Notes: generated from the letters alone by a model not told the origin. Counted from the stretch's first letter, positions 8,184 to 17,260 are shown. The stretch: DNA of 64,000 bases from Flavobacterium lacisediminis (GCF_025909975.1 NZ_JAPCIO010000001.1:412920-476919); one strand, 5' to 3'. Numbers and translations: made by a program.

Positions 8184-9203
8184 ATGATTAAATTAAAATT
8201 TCTTTTTTTTGTCTTATTAAGTTGTTCTTCATTCTCGCAAATCGATGATTTTAAAAACATAAGCTTCAATAAAGCCGATAAGATAGCTTATGAACTTAAA
8301 GGTGAAAATCTAAATGACTTACCCAAATTATCTTATAACTTAACAAAATCATTATCAAGTGATGTTGAAAAATTTAGAGCTATATATATTTGGGTCTGTA
8401 CTAATGTGGAAAATGATTACTACTTATTTGAAAAGAACAGTAGAAAACGAGACAAATTTAAAAATGATAGCTTTAAACTTTTAGAATGGAATAAGGAGAT
8501 TAGTAAAGAGACTTTTAAAAGATTAATAAAACAAAAGAAAACGGTTTGCACAGGTTACGCCTATTTACTAAAAGAACTAACTAATTTAGCAAATATAAAG
8601 TGTGAAATAATTAATGGTTATGGTCGGACAGCAGAAACTGATTTTAAAAAATCTAATGATCAAAATCATTCATGGAATGCGGTAGAATTGAATTCAAAGT
8701 GGTATTTATGTGATGCAACATGGTCTAGCGGGTCTTTTGATTTAAATAGAAATACATTTAATTTGAATTATAATGATGGTTATTTTTTAACCAATCCAAA
8801 AGATTTTATAAAAAATCATTTCCCTTTTGATTCTAAATGGCAACTTAATGAAGAGAAATTAAATTTTTATGACTTTTCAGAGTTACCCTTAATTTATGGG
8901 GAATCATTTAAAAACAATCTAATTCCTGTCTTTCCATTAAATATGAACTTGGAAGTACAAAAAGGGGATGAGATAATTTTTCAATTAAAAAAAGATAAAA
9001 CAATTGATTTAGATGCGATTAGAATTGAGATAGTGTCAGGAAATTATAAAAAAACTGAAGTTCCAATATTAATTAGTTTGAAAGATGACATTGTTGAAAT
9101 AAAATATAATTTTTATCAAAAAGGTAATTTTGATCTACATATAAAAATTAATGAAGATTATCTGTGTACTTACGTAATAAGTGTAAATAAGAAAAAGAGA
9201 TAA
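8184..9203 (+). CDS. secreted transglutaminase-like (cysteine protease fold) protein
   Basis: 339 residues with a signal peptide (MIKLKFLFFVLLSCSSFSQ). The transglutaminase-like core has Cys122 in KKTVCTGYAYLL, His162 in NDQNHSWNAVEL and Asp177 in KWYLCDATW, a complete catalytic triad in the usual order. It resembles kyphoscoliosis-peptidase-type bacterial proteins. The last ~110 residues are a beta-rich domain of unknown function. The ATG directly abuts the preceding stop, so the two genes are probably translated together. The substrate is unknown; peptidase or cross-linking action in the periplasm is the family expectation. Confidence 0.82.
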   Translation: MIKLKFLFFVLLSCSSFSQIDDFKNISFNKADKIAYELKGENLNDLPKLSYNLTKSLSSDVEKFRAIYIWVCTNVENDYYLFEKNSRKRDKFKNDSFKLLEWNKEISKETFKRLIKQKKTVCTGYAYLLKELTNLANIKCEIINGYGRTAETDFKKSNDQNHSWNAVELNSKWYLCDATWSSGSFDLNRNTFNLNYNDGYFLTNPKDFIKNHFPFDSKWQLNEEKLNFYDFSELPLIYGESFKNNLIPVFPLNMNLEVQKGDEIIFQLKKDKTIDLDAIRIEIVSGNYKKTEVPILISLKDDIVEIKYNFYQKGNFDLHIKINEDYLCTYVISVNKKKR

Positions 9204-9785
9204 TTACTTCTTATAAAACATATTATGCTCCACATATTCCCAAACTTTATTAGGCAACATCGGCACTACATTTTTACCTTTTTTAATGCTTTCGCGAATG
9301 AAGGTTGAGGATAATTCTATTACAGGCGCGCCTACACGATGAATTTTAGGATGATTAACAAATTGCTCATCAATTTCACCTGAATTTAGTCGCGGATAGA
9401 CATAAATATTGTGGTTTTGCAAAATAACTTCGTAGTTTTTCCATTTGTAAAGCGAGTTCAAATTGTCTTCGCCCATGATTAAAGAAAATTCGTGTTTTGG
9501 AAATTTTTCTTGTAAATGCGCTAAGGTATTTACGGTATAATTCGGCTGCGGTAATTTGAATTCGATATCCGAAGGTTGGATTTTTGGAAAGTTTTCCGTT
9601 GCCAAATGCACCATGTGCAAACGATGGTAATCATCTAACAACGAACTTTTCTGCTTGTGCGGATTGTGTGGTGTAACCACCATCCAAATTTGATCCAAAT
9701 CGGAATGCTCTGCCATGTGATTGGCAATAATTAAATGCCCAATGTGAATTGGGTTGAATGTTCCGAAATACAATCCGATTTTCAT
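9204..9785 (-). CDS. nadD: nicotinate-nucleotide adenylyltransferase
   Basis: 193 residues from the ATG at 9785; the longer frame would add only seven residues and spoil the typical MKIGLYFGTFNP start. NadD converts nicotinate mononucleotide and ATP to deamido-NAD. The nucleotidyltransferase HIGH motif is at residues 14-17 (NPIHIGHL), with SSTFIRESIKKGKN near the C-terminus, the family ISSTxIR motif. It is the last gene of the yicC-(membrane protein)-gmk-nadD minus-strand group. A 97-base repeat-filled spacer separates it from gmk. Confidence 0.96.
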   Translation of the reverse strand: MKIGLYFGTFNPIHIGHLIIANHMAEHSDLDQIWMVVTPHNPHKQKSSLLDDYHRLHMVHLATENFPKIQPSDIEFKLPQPNYTVNTLAHLQEKFPKHEFSLIMGEDNLNSLYKWKNYEVILQNHNIYVYPRLNSGEIDEQFVNHPKIHRVGAPVIELSSTFIRESIKKGKNVVPMLPNKVWEYVEHNMFYKK

Positions 9786-9789
9786 TTTT

Positions 9790-9878
9790 GTTACACAGAG
9801 TTTCACGAAGTTTTACACAGAGATTCACGAAGTTTTTTGTGCTACATGGTGCAAAACTTAGTGAGACTTTGTGCTCTA
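9790..9878. repeat. ACACAGAG/TTCACGAAG word-type intergenic repeat
   Basis: The nadD-gmk spacer repeats TACACAGAGTTTCACGAAGT and then TACACAGAGATTCACGAAGT almost exactly, followed by degenerate copies. The complementary words (CTCTGTGTAA) recur at 33160-33222 upstream of uvrC. Confidence 0.6.
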
Positions 9879-9882
9879 CTTT

Positions 9883-10455
9883 TTATTTACTAATAAAATC
9901 CTTTACCAATTTGTATGCATCTTCTTTAGCTACATCTAAATCATAATTTTTGATGATAGTGTCAAATTGTGGTGCGGTTGCTAATTCTACTGATGCTTTT
10001 GCAATACGCATGTTAATTTTGTCTTCACTTTCTGTAGAACGTTGTTTTAGGCGACGTTTTAATTCGTCGACACTTGGTGGTTTTACAAAAACCGCTAATG
10101 TTTCGTTTGGAAATTTGCTTTTAATACGCAATCCGCCTGCTACGTCAATATCAAAAATTACGTGTTTTCCTAAAGCCCAGATTCGTTCTACTTCGGCTTT
10201 TAAAGTTCCGTAGAAATTATCGGTATATACTTCTTCCCATTCCACGAAATCTTCTGCTTTAATATGCTTTTTGAATTCGTCCCAAGAGATGAAATAATAA
10301 TCCTTCCCGTGTACTTCTTCGCCACGTGGTTCGCGTGTTGTACATGAAATTGAAAATTCTAAATTCAAATCGGGTTGGGCTAATAAATGTCGTACTATAG
10401 TGGTTTTTCCTGAACCCGATGGCGCAGAGAATACTAATAATTTTCCGTTGTTCAT
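9883..10455 (-). CDS. gmk: guanylate kinase
   Basis: 190 residues, standard length. Gmk phosphorylates GMP to GDP with ATP. The P-loop is FSAPSGSGKTT (residues 9-19) and the GMP-binding part shows SCTTREPRGEEVHGKDYYF. It lies in the conserved yicC-gmk-nadD order, although a small membrane protein gene sits between gmk and yicC here. Confidence 0.97.
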   Translation of the reverse strand: MNNGKLLVFSAPSGSGKTTIVRHLLAQPDLNLEFSISCTTREPRGEEVHGKDYYFISWDEFKKHIKAEDFVEWEEVYTDNFYGTLKAEVERIWALGKHVIFDIDVAGGLRIKSKFPNETLAVFVKPPSVDELKRRLKQRSTESEDKINMRIAKASVELATAPQFDTIIKNYDLDVAKEDAYKLVKDFISK

Positions 10456-10467
10456 TGTGTTGCGTGT

Positions 10468-10857
10468 TTAATAATAAATTTTCAAGTTAAACCTTTCGAT
10501 TACATCTAAATATTCATTAAAAATTATCATTACTATAATTGAAATTAAAATACTAATTATTAATGAATTAGAAATAATTTTTAATTTTTCTTTTTTTAAA
10601 ACATTTAGAATAGCTCCCAAAACAAAAGGAATAACTATTGTCATAAATGGAATCAGAAAAAAAGGTTCGAAAGCATATACTTCCTTTGAATTTGCATATT
10701 TTAAATCGGTAATGAGTAAAAAAAGTATTGATACTAAAATGCTGTAAAATATTGTTTTATTAAAATTGATTTCTTTTCTCAATTTAAAAATCTGTAAAAT
10801 GGATAATCCTATAATTACAAAAATGATAATAAAATAAAACAATAGAATAATTCCCAT
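10468..10857 (-). CDS. small hydrophobic membrane protein, unknown
   Basis: 129 residues with about four membrane helices (~4-22, 35-52, 64-88, 98-118) and a short charged loop, FKLRKEIN. No family is recognised. It lies between yicC and gmk, which are usually adjacent in this phylum, and is markedly AT-rich. It looks like a lineage-specific insertion that kept the operon direction (9 bases to yicC, 12 to gmk). Confidence 0.6.
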   Translation of the reverse strand: MGIILLFYFIIIFVIIGLSILQIFKLRKEINFNKTIFYSILVSILFLLITDLKYANSKEVYAFEPFFLIPFMTIVIPFVLGAILNVLKKEKLKIISNSLIISILISIIVMIIFNEYLDVIERFNLKIYY

Positions 10858-10866
10858 CTTATCCGA

Positions 10867-11727
10867 TTACAATACATTCAAAACTTGCTCCTTAATTTTC
10901 TCCAATTCATCTTTCATCATCACCACCAATTTTTGCATTTCGGTATGATTGGATTTAGAACCCATGGTATTGATTTCTCTTCCCATTTCTTGTGTGATGA
11001 AACCTAATTTTCTTCCGTTAGCTTCCGTTCCATTTAATGTTTCTAAGAAATAGTTCAAATGGTTGCCCAAACGCACTTTTTCTTCGGTAATATCGTATTT
11101 TTCAAGATAAAAAATCAATTCTTGTTCAAAACGATTTTCATCAACATTTACTTTTAATTCATCTAAAGCAGTACGTAAACGAGTCTTTACAGTTTCAACG
11201 CGTTCAGCATCATAAGAAACCGCTTCGTTCATTAAATTATTGATGTTTGAAATGCGCAATTGGAATTCTTTTTCCAAAGAAGCACCTTCATCTTTTCTAA
11301 AATTAGCGATGTTTTCCAAGGCTTCATCAATCACGGTTTGGATTTGTTTCCATTCGTTTTCATCAATTTCGTCGCGCTCGGTTTTTAATGCATCGGGCAT
11401 ACGAACCGCCATTTTCATTAATTCCGTTTCATCTGCTGTTGGAATAACGGCTTTCATTTGGTTGATATACCCTTTTATAATTGGTACATTGATTTTTGAA
11501 GTCGTTTCTTCGCCAGTTACTTCCACATAAAGCGAAAAATCTACTTTTCCACGCTCCAAACGTTGCGAAATTTGATTGCGTAAACCCAATTCCATTTCAC
11601 GAAAAACCGATGGCATTCGAGTATTTAAGTCTAAACCTTTACTGTTTAGCGATTTGATTTCTACTGTAATTTTTTTGGTTGGTAATTGCAAAGAAGCTTT
11701 CCCAAAACCCGTCATGGATTGTATCAT
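10867..11727 (-). CDS. yicC: YicC family endoribonuclease
   Basis: 286 residues. The N-terminus MIQSMTGFGKA and the C-terminal block GRKLGFITQEMGREINTMGSK are hallmarks of the YicC/YloC family, reported to be an RNA endonuclease in E. coli. The central part is helical. It is the first gene of the minus-strand gmk-nadD group, with TATCTTTG at 11747-11754 as the likely promoter. Confidence 0.93.
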   Translation of the reverse strand: MIQSMTGFGKASLQLPTKKITVEIKSLNSKGLDLNTRMPSVFREMELGLRNQISQRLERGKVDFSLYVEVTGEETTSKINVPIIKGYINQMKAVIPTADETELMKMAVRMPDALKTERDEIDENEWKQIQTVIDEALENIANFRKDEGASLEKEFQLRISNINNLMNEAVSYDAERVETVKTRLRTALDELKVNVDENRFEQELIFYLEKYDITEEKVRLGNHLNYFLETLNGTEANGRKLGFITQEMGREINTMGSKSNHTEMQKLVVMMKDELEKIKEQVLNVL

Positions 11728-11746
11728 ATTGTTATAAAAATGTCTT

Positions 11747-11754
11747 CAAAGATA
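11747..11754 (-). promoter_or_regulatory. -7 element of yicC
   Basis: TATCTTTG on the minus strand, 20 bases before the yicC ATG. Confidence 0.6.
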
Positions 11755-11764
11755 TGAAAAAGTT

Positions 11765-11816
11765 TTCAGTCACAGTCTCAGTTTTCAGTCCTATACTGAG
11801 ACTGTCAACTGAGACT
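11765..11816. repeat. CAGTCTCAGT/ACTGAGACTG inverted and direct repeat
   Basis: CAGTCTCAGT, a 12-base gap, then ACTGAGACTG (perfect 10-bp inverted repeat), and after three bases ACTGAGACTG again. It lies between the yicC start and the end of the EamA gene. There is no T-run, so it is not a classical terminator. It could still pair at the 3' end of the EamA transcript. Confidence 0.6.
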
Positions 11817-11818
11817 GC

Positions 11819-12697
11819 CTACTTTTTCTGGGTAACAAGATAAACTCCGACAAATATCAACACCGCTGAAATCAATTTTACTAAACTCAAATCGTCTTTT
11901 CCTAAACTTACGGCGAAAATAGTGGCAAAAAGTGGTTGTAAATAAATGAAAACTGCTACTGTTGTTGGTTTTAGTTCGCGCATGGAAACTAAATTTAGCA
12001 AATACGTTAAGAAGGTTGAAAACACGACTACGAAACCAATTTTCCAGATGATATCCGTTGGTAAGTTAGCGAAATCAATAGCTTGAAATTCGCCCCAACC
12101 AAAAGGTAATACCATCAGAAAACCAAAAGTGTAAATCCATTTTACGAAGGTGAAGGCGTTGTATTTATCCATTAATTTCTTCACGATAATAAGGTAAAAT
12201 CCGTAGGAAACCGCGTTTACAAAAACCAATAAATTTCCTAAACTTGCATTGGTCGCATTGATCAAAGATTTTCCGTAAAGAATTAAAGTTATTGTCCCAG
12301 CTAATCCTAAAATGATTCCTAATACTTTTCTGTTTTCCATGCGTTCTTTCATGATGAATGCGGATAAAACGAGGACAATCATGGGCGTGGTTACCATTAA
12401 AACGGCTCCCATAATGGGCGAAGTATAACTCAATCCTTTGAAAAAAGTCAGCATATTGAAGGCTACTCCGAAGAACGCAGCAGCAACAATTCGAGGAAAA
12501 TCTTCTTTGGCGATTTTTTCTTTTGGTCCAAAAAATGAAATCAACCAAAATAATAATACTGAACCACCAACACGCATAACGATAAATCCGAAAGCGTCAA
12601 CGTATTTAGGCATAACATCTTTCGCAATAGTAAAGGTTACACCGTAAATGATGGAAACTAATGTAGCGGCAAATAACGCCCAACTTCTTTTAGACAC
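11819..12697 (-). CDS. EamA/DMT superfamily transporter
   Basis: 292 residues with ten predicted membrane helices in two EamA repeats (roughly 5-135 and 150-290). Typical segments are MRVGGSVLLFWL, PIMGAVLMVTTPMIVLVLSAF, PTTVAVFIYLQPLFATIFAV and a short KK tail. Family members export or import small metabolites such as amino acids; the substrate is not predictable. It overlaps the start-proximal ArsC-like gene by 8 bases, so the two are translationally coupled. Confidence 0.88.
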   Translation of the reverse strand: MSKRSWALFAATLVSIIYGVTFTIAKDVMPKYVDAFGFIVMRVGGSVLLFWLISFFGPKEKIAKEDFPRIVAAAFFGVAFNMLTFFKGLSYTSPIMGAVLMVTTPMIVLVLSAFIMKERMENRKVLGIILGLAGTITLILYGKSLINATNASLGNLLVFVNAVSYGFYLIIVKKLMDKYNAFTFVKWIYTFGFLMVLPFGWGEFQAIDFANLPTDIIWKIGFVVVFSTFLTYLLNLVSMRELKPTTVAVFIYLQPLFATIFAVSLGKDDLSLVKLISAVLIFVGVYLVTQKK

Positions 12698-13046
12698 TTT
12701 GAAGGGCTTTCGTTAATTTAAGGACATTGGGTTGTGTGTTCCCGATAAAAATCTCATTATTAAAAAGAACAACAGGACGACTCAAAAACGTGTAATGTTC
12801 TAAAAGATATTTTTTGTAATCGGCTTCAGTTAGATTTTTATCTTTTAAACCTAACGATTTATATAATTGTGCTTTTTTGCTAAAAAGAGCTTCGTAACTT
12901 CCTGAAAGTTGATACATTTCTTCCAAATCACTTTCCGAAATTGGATTTTGGCGAATATCAATAAACGTTAATTTATTAGAGTTCGGCAACGATTTGATGA
13001 TTTTTCGGCACGTATCACACGAAGCCAAATAGTATATTTTGTTCAT
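12690..13046 (-). CDS. ArsC/Spx-like thioredoxin-fold protein
   Basis: 118 residues. A CxxC pair lies at Cys10 and Cys13 (YLASCDTCRKI), then a thioredoxin-like fold with IDIRQNPISESDLEEM and a cis-proline segment, LSRPVVLFNNEIFIG. The length and layout match the ArsC/YffB/Spx family (Pfam ArsC). Whether it reduces arsenate or is a general thiol protein cannot be decided; no ars genes are nearby. It precedes and overlaps the EamA gene. Confidence 0.85.
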   Translation of the reverse strand: MNKIYYLASCDTCRKIIKSLPNSNKLTFIDIRQNPISESDLEEMYQLSGSYEALFSKKAQLYKSLGLKDKNLTEADYKKYLLEHYTFLSRPVVLFNNEIFIGNTQPNVLKLTKALQSV

Positions 13047-13071
13047 TTTATTAGTTTTTCATTTTCTGGCA

Positions 13072-13079
13072 CAAAAATA
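13072..13079 (-). promoter_or_regulatory. -7 element of the arsC-like gene
   Basis: TATTTTTG on the minus strand, 26 bases upstream of the start codon. Confidence 0.55.
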
Positions 13080-13126
13080 CAGCCTTTTGAATTCTAAAAA
13101 TCAGTAATTTTATAAAAAATTAAGTA

Positions 13127-13582
13127 ATGGAAGCAACTTTTAGAATTTGGCAAACCAGCCGAGGATTATATCAAAATTTTTTAGACAGCTATTCCTTAGA
13201 GCAATTGAATACAATTCCACAAGGAATGAGCAATAATTTGATTTGGAACATAGGTCACGTTATCGTTTCCCAACAGAAATTGGTGTATGCGTTATCGGGT
13301 TTACCAATGCATATTCCAGACTCCCTTTTTGAGAAATACCAAAACGGTTCACGTCCAGATGGAAAAACTACTCAAGCAGAAGTTGATGAAATCAAACAAT
13401 TACTATCCGAAATGGTTGAAAAAACCAAATCTGATTTTGAAGCAGGCGTTTTCAAAGAATTTCATCCCTATCAAACCAAAACGGGATTTCATTTGGGAAC
13501 ATTAAAGGAAGCGATGGAATTTAATAATTATCATGAAGGCATTCATTTGGGAATTATGATGTCGATTAAGAAATATATTTAG
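13127..13582 (+). CDS. DinB/YfiT-like four-helix bundle protein
   Basis: 151 residues. The DinB-like fold is suggested by helices with histidines placed as metal ligands: NIGHVIVSQQKLVYAL (His about 44) and NNYHEGIHLGIMMSIKKY (two His near 138 and 142). The superfamily includes bacillithiol transferases and many uncharacterised stress proteins. It is unrelated to DNA polymerase IV, which is also called dinB. It is a single gene, divergent from the arsC-like gene. Confidence 0.85.
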   Translation: MEATFRIWQTSRGLYQNFLDSYSLEQLNTIPQGMSNNLIWNIGHVIVSQQKLVYALSGLPMHIPDSLFEKYQNGSRPDGKTTQAEVDEIKQLLSEMVEKTKSDFEAGVFKEFHPYQTKTGFHLGTLKEAMEFNNYHEGIHLGIMMSIKKYI

Positions 13583-13626
13583 CGAATTGTTAACGATTCA
13601 AAAAGCAGCATCAAACAACTTTTATT

Positions 13627-13634
13627 TACCTTTG
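13627..13634 (+). promoter_or_regulatory. -7 element of the trans-sulfuration gene
   Basis: TACCTTTG 16 bases upstream of the ATG at 13650, leaving a very short leader. No SAM riboswitch is present. Confidence 0.6.
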
Positions 13635-13649
13635 TAAAAATTTTTTAAA

Positions 13650-14792
13650 ATGAAATTCAATACGAAAACGATACATGGTGGACAACATCATGAAAAAGTA
13701 ACTGGAGCGGTAATGCCTCCTGTGTTTCAAACTTCGACTTACGTTCAATCAAGTCCTGGAAAACCAGTGGGCGATTACGAATATAGTAGAGCAGCAAATC
13801 CAACAAGAACCGCATTAGAAGAATCATTGGCAAGTATCGAAAACGGTGCTAGAGGTTTGGCTTTCTCTTCTGGATTAGCAGCAACAGATTGTTTGTTACG
13901 CATGTTCAAAGCAGGTGACGAAATCATCGCAATGGACGATTTATATGGTGGAACATACCGATTGTTCACAAGATTATACAAAGATAGCGGTATCAAATTT
14001 CATTTTGTAGATATGAATGATTTGGAGAAATTCCAATCGTTAATTAATGAAAACACAAAATTGGTTTGGGTAGAAACACCGACTAATCCATTAATGAAAT
14101 TAGCGGATATAGCTGCGATTGCTCAGATTACTAAAAAGCACAATATCTTATTTGCTGTAGACAATACTTTTGCAACGCCATATTTACAAAAACCACTTGA
14201 TTTAGGTGCTGATATTGTAATGCATTCGGCAACTAAATATTTAGGAGGTCATTCAGATGTTATTGCTGGTGCGTTAATCATTAAAGACAAAACATTGGGC
14301 GAAGAATTACATTTCAAACAATTCGCAACGGGAGCAACTTTAGGACCAATGGATTCTTTCTTAGTATTAAGAGGAATCAAAACATTGCACTTACGTGTAC
14401 AACGTCATTGTGAAAATGGTGAAAAAGTTGCAGCATATTTAGACAATCATCCTTTAGTAGAAAGAGTATATTATCCGGGATTAGCTTCGCATCCATTTCA
14501 TGAAATTGCTAAAAAGCAAATGAGTGGTTTTGGAGGAATGGTAACATTTACTTTCAAGTCAGGTAAAAAAGAAGATGCGATTAAATTCTTAGAAAATTTA
14601 AAAGTATTTACTTTGGCAGAATCATTAGGAGGAGTTGAATCGTTAGCGAATCACCCAGCTTTAATGACACACGCATCTATTCCAGAAGATAAAAGAAAAG
14701 AAGTGGGTATTTCTGATGATTTAGTTCGTTTGAGTGTTGGAATTGAAGATATCGAAGATTTATTAGCAGATTTAGAACAAGCTTTTAAATAG
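13650..14792 (+). CDS. metB: cystathionine gamma-synthase / PLP-dependent trans-sulfuration enzyme
   Basis: 380 residues. It belongs to the Cys/Met metabolism PLP family: [11 protein letters not shown] (residues 44-53), [12 protein letters not shown], and the Schiff-base lysine Lys196 in [14 protein letters not shown]. The C-terminus has [11 protein letters not shown] and [12 protein letters not shown]. Cystathionine gamma-synthase, cystathionine gamma-lyase and methionine gamma-lyase are close relatives and cannot be separated with certainty by eye. Gamma-synthase or a dual-function lyase is most likely. It is monocistronic, with its own promoter and a strong terminator. Confidence 0.88.
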   Translation: MKFNTKTIHGGQHHEKVTGAVMPPVFQTSTYVQSSPGKPVGDYEYSRAANPTRTALEESLASIENGARGLAFSSGLAATDCLLRMFKAGDEIIAMDDLYGGTYRLFTRLYKDSGIKFHFVDMNDLEKFQSLINENTKLVWVETPTNPLMKLADIAAIAQITKKHNILFAVDNTFATPYLQKPLDLGADIVMHSATKYLGGHSDVIAGALIIKDKTLGEELHFKQFATGATLGPMDSFLVLRGIKTLHLRVQRHCENGEKVAAYLDNHPLVERVYYPGLASHPFHEIAKKQMSGFGGMVTFTFKSGKKEDAIKFLENLKVFTLAESLGGVESLANHPALMTHASIPEDKRKEVGISDDLVRLSVGIEDIEDLLADLEQAFK

Positions 14793-14810
14793 TAGAAACA
14801 ACTAAAAACA

Positions 14811-14843
14811 AAAAACCCGATTCGTGAGAATCGGGTTTTTTTT
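14811..14843 (+). terminator. intrinsic terminator after metB
   Basis: AAAAACCCGATTC, loop GTGA, then GAATCGGGTTTTTTTT: a 13-bp perfect stem with a T-run. Confidence 0.92.
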
Positions 14844-14857
14844 ATTGTATTAATTTA

Positions 14858-15640
14858 TTAATCTAAATAATAAATGTATCCAAAGTGAAACCATAAGTTC
14901 CAATCGTTAGCTTTGTTTTCTTTCCAAAGGTCTGGGTTTTTATTTAAACCATCTACCCAGTCAGAAAAGTAGTATTGCCATCTTAATTCAAAGAATAAAT
15001 CCGAAAGTTCAGTTAACTTGTAACGCGTACCCACAGAAGATACTACAGACCAAGTACTTCCTCCTTCCGAAGAAAAACCATCTGGTAAATATCTAGGATA
15101 AACATTATTTGGATTATCTAATCCACCTGGTAAAGTTGAATACGTGTTGTTGTCAAAGAATGAGTAATGTGCACCAAGACCCAAAAATGGCGCCCAAGCT
15201 CCATCAGTAGCGGTAAATTCACGAATACTTAACGGAAAGTATTCTAATTGCATACCAACATCTGTAACTTTAGCTTCACCTTTCATTGCTCTAAGTTGTG
15301 CACCAGCAAGACTTTCTTTTTCAGCCCATTTACCAAAATGCTCTAATTTAGTACTGTTGTAAGATAACTCAGAACGAACTTTGAAGTGATCATTAAAATA
15401 AGTTTCAGGAGTGTAACAATTACATTCCGCACGATAAGCAAAGTTCATGTAGTGTACTAAACCAACACCAATTCCAGTATTTCCTGCGTTAGTTTCAAAA
15501 TCATGTCTTACACCAAAATCAGATTGAAAAGCAACTCCTCCAATAAAAGCTCCAACTTCGTGAGAGAAGCCAAATTGCGCATTCATCGAAAAATTTGCTC
15601 CTATAAGCAATATCAGTAGGTATTTAATTTTTTTAGTCAT
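14858..15640 (-). CDS. outer-membrane protein of the THC0290_0291 type
   Basis: 260 residues from the ATG at 15640, chosen because MTKKIKYLLILLIGANFSMNAQ is a signal peptide and the promoter -7 element lies upstream at 15665-15672, inside the longer frame. The body is beta-rich and ends in an aromatic residue-rich strand (DWNLWFHFGYIYYLD), as in outer-membrane barrels. GFSHEVGAFIGGVAFQSDFG and NAGNTGIGVGLVHYMNF are characteristic of the flavobacterial THC0290_0291 family as I remember it. Function unknown. It converges with metB and has its own promoter. Confidence 0.8.
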   Translation of the reverse strand: MTKKIKYLLILLIGANFSMNAQFGFSHEVGAFIGGVAFQSDFGVRHDFETNAGNTGIGVGLVHYMNFAYRAECNCYTPETYFNDHFKVRSELSYNSTKLEHFGKWAEKESLAGAQLRAMKGEAKVTDVGMQLEYFPLSIREFTATDGAWAPFLGLGAHYSFFDNNTYSTLPGGLDNPNNVYPRYLPDGFSSEGGSTWSVVSSVGTRYKLTELSDLFFELRWQYYFSDWVDGLNKNPDLWKENKANDWNLWFHFGYIYYLD

Positions 15641-15664
15641 CGCTAAAATTTTTCCATTATCGGA

Positions 15665-15693
15665 CAAATATATAAAAACTAACTTCACTTCAA
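15665..15693 (-). promoter_or_regulatory. Bacteroidota-type promoter of the THC0290_0291-like gene
   Basis: On the minus strand TTG (15691-15693), 18 bases, then TATATTTG (15665-15672), 24 bases before the ATG at 15640. This placement excludes the longer reading frame start. Confidence 0.75.
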
Positions 15694-15806
15694 AAAAAAA
15701 AGAATGTTTTTCTTGCATAAAAAAAAATATCGGTAGTCTTCATTAAAAAAGACACATCTCACATTATAAATTTTTATTAAAAATATACCAAGTAATTTTT
15801 AAAATG

Positions 15807-15814
15807 TATATTTG
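15807..15814 (+). promoter_or_regulatory. -7 element of gdhA
   Basis: TATATTTG about 85 bases before the gdhA ATG, implying a leader of roughly 80 bases. No stable hairpin stands out in the leader. Confidence 0.5.
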
Positions 15815-15898
15815 TCGACTTAAATTTTGCGAAATCCATAATTTAAGAAAAAAAACACATATTTAACGAATTAGTTTATCTACAAGTTTTATAGTATA

Positions 15899-17242
15899 AT
15901 GGAACAAAAAATTAATGATTTTATGGCTCTTATAGAAGCCAAAAATCCAAACGAACCAGAATTTTTACAAGCTGTTAGAGAATTTGCTGAAACAGTAATG
16001 CCTTTTATTGCAAACGAAAAAAAGTATGATGGAAAAAATGTACTTTTAAGAATGGCTGAACCAGAGCGTTCAGTAATCTTTAGAGTGCCATGGGTGGACG
16101 ACAAAGGGGAAATTCAAGTGAATAGAGGATTCCGTATTCAAATGAATTCTGCAATTGGACCTTATAAAGGTGGTCTTCGTTTTCATCCAACTGTAAATTT
16201 ATCTGTACTTAAGTTTTTAGCTTTTGAACAAGTATTTAAAAATAGTTTAACTACACTTCCAATGGGAGGTGGTAAAGGAGGTTCTGATTTTGATCCACAA
16301 GGAAAATCTGATGCTGAAGTAATGCGTTTTTGCCAATCATTTATGACAGAATTATGCCGTCATATTGGTCCAGACTTAGACGTTCCAGCTGGAGATATTG
16401 GTGTTGGAGCAAGAGAAATTGGATACATGTTTGGTCAATATAAAAGAATTAGAAACGAATTTACAGGAGTTTTAACCGGAAAAGGTTTAGCTTATGGAGG
16501 TTCTTTAATTCGTCCTGAAGCAACAGGTTATGGAGTTGTTTACTTTACACAACAAATGTTAAGTACTATTGGACAAAATATATCAGGAAAAACAGTAGCT
16601 ATTTCAGGTTTCGGTAACGTAGCTTGGGGTGTTGCGTTAAAAGTAAATGAATTAGGAGGAAAATTAGTTACTATTTCTGGACCTGATGGATATATTTATG
16701 ATGCTGAAGGAATTTCAGGAGAGAAAATAGAGTACATGTTAGAAATGCGAGCTAGTGGAAACAATAGAGCAGAAAGTTTCGCCGAAAAATTCCCAAGTGC
16801 TGTGTTTCATAAAGGGAAAAGTCCATGGGAAGCAAAAGTGGATGTAGCTATTCCATGTGCAACTCAAAACGAATTGAACGAAGAAGACGCTAAAAAATTA
16901 ATTGCTAATGGTGTTATGTGTGTAACAGAAGCAGCAAACATGCCGTGTACTTTAGATGCTATCAAACAATTCTTAGATGCAAAAGTATTATTTGCGCCAG
17001 GAAAAGCAGCTAATGCCGGAGGTGTAGCAGCATCTGGTTTAGAAATGACTCAAAACTCTATTCGTTTAAACTGGACAAGTGAAGAAGTAGATGCTCGTTT
17101 AAAAGACATCATGACAGGTATTCACGGTCAGTGTAAAAAATATGGTACTGAAGCAGATGGTTATGTAAATTACGTTAAAGGAGCCAATATTGCTGGTTTC
17201 GTTAAAGTAGCTGACGCTATGTTAGCTCAAGGAGTAGTTTAA
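15899..17242 (+). CDS. gdhA: NADP-dependent glutamate dehydrogenase
   Basis: 447 residues, the length of the small hexameric bacterial enzyme. GdhA interconverts 2-oxoglutarate plus ammonia and glutamate. Visible marks are FRIQMNSAIGPYKGGLRFHP, the catalytic region LPMGGGKGGSDFDPQGKSD, the Rossmann motif VAISGFGNVAWGVA and FAPGKAANAGGVAASGLEM. The cofactor is inferred from the closest family type, not proven. Single-gene transcript with a promoter and a terminator. Confidence 0.96.
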   Translation: MEQKINDFMALIEAKNPNEPEFLQAVREFAETVMPFIANEKKYDGKNVLLRMAEPERSVIFRVPWVDDKGEIQVNRGFRIQMNSAIGPYKGGLRFHPTVNLSVLKFLAFEQVFKNSLTTLPMGGGKGGSDFDPQGKSDAEVMRFCQSFMTELCRHIGPDLDVPAGDIGVGAREIGYMFGQYKRIRNEFTGVLTGKGLAYGGSLIRPEATGYGVVYFTQQMLSTIGQNISGKTVAISGFGNVAWGVALKVNELGGKLVTISGPDGYIYDAEGISGEKIEYMLEMRASGNNRAESFAEKFPSAVFHKGKSPWEAKVDVAIPCATQNELNEEDAKKLIANGVMCVTEAANMPCTLDAIKQFLDAKVLFAPGKAANAGGVAASGLEMTQNSIRLNWTSEEVDARLKDIMTGIHGQCKKYGTEADGYVNYVKGANIAGFVKVADAMLAQGVV

Positions 17243-17260
17243 GAACAATTTTCAAAATAT

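Noticed and set aside
11765..11816. terminator for the EamA gene
   Set aside because: The inverted repeat is perfect but no T-run follows on the minus strand; kept as a repeat instead.
13650..14792. methionine-specific control of the metB-like gene
   Set aside because: The -7 element is only 16 bases from the ATG, so there is no space for a riboswitch or leader peptide.
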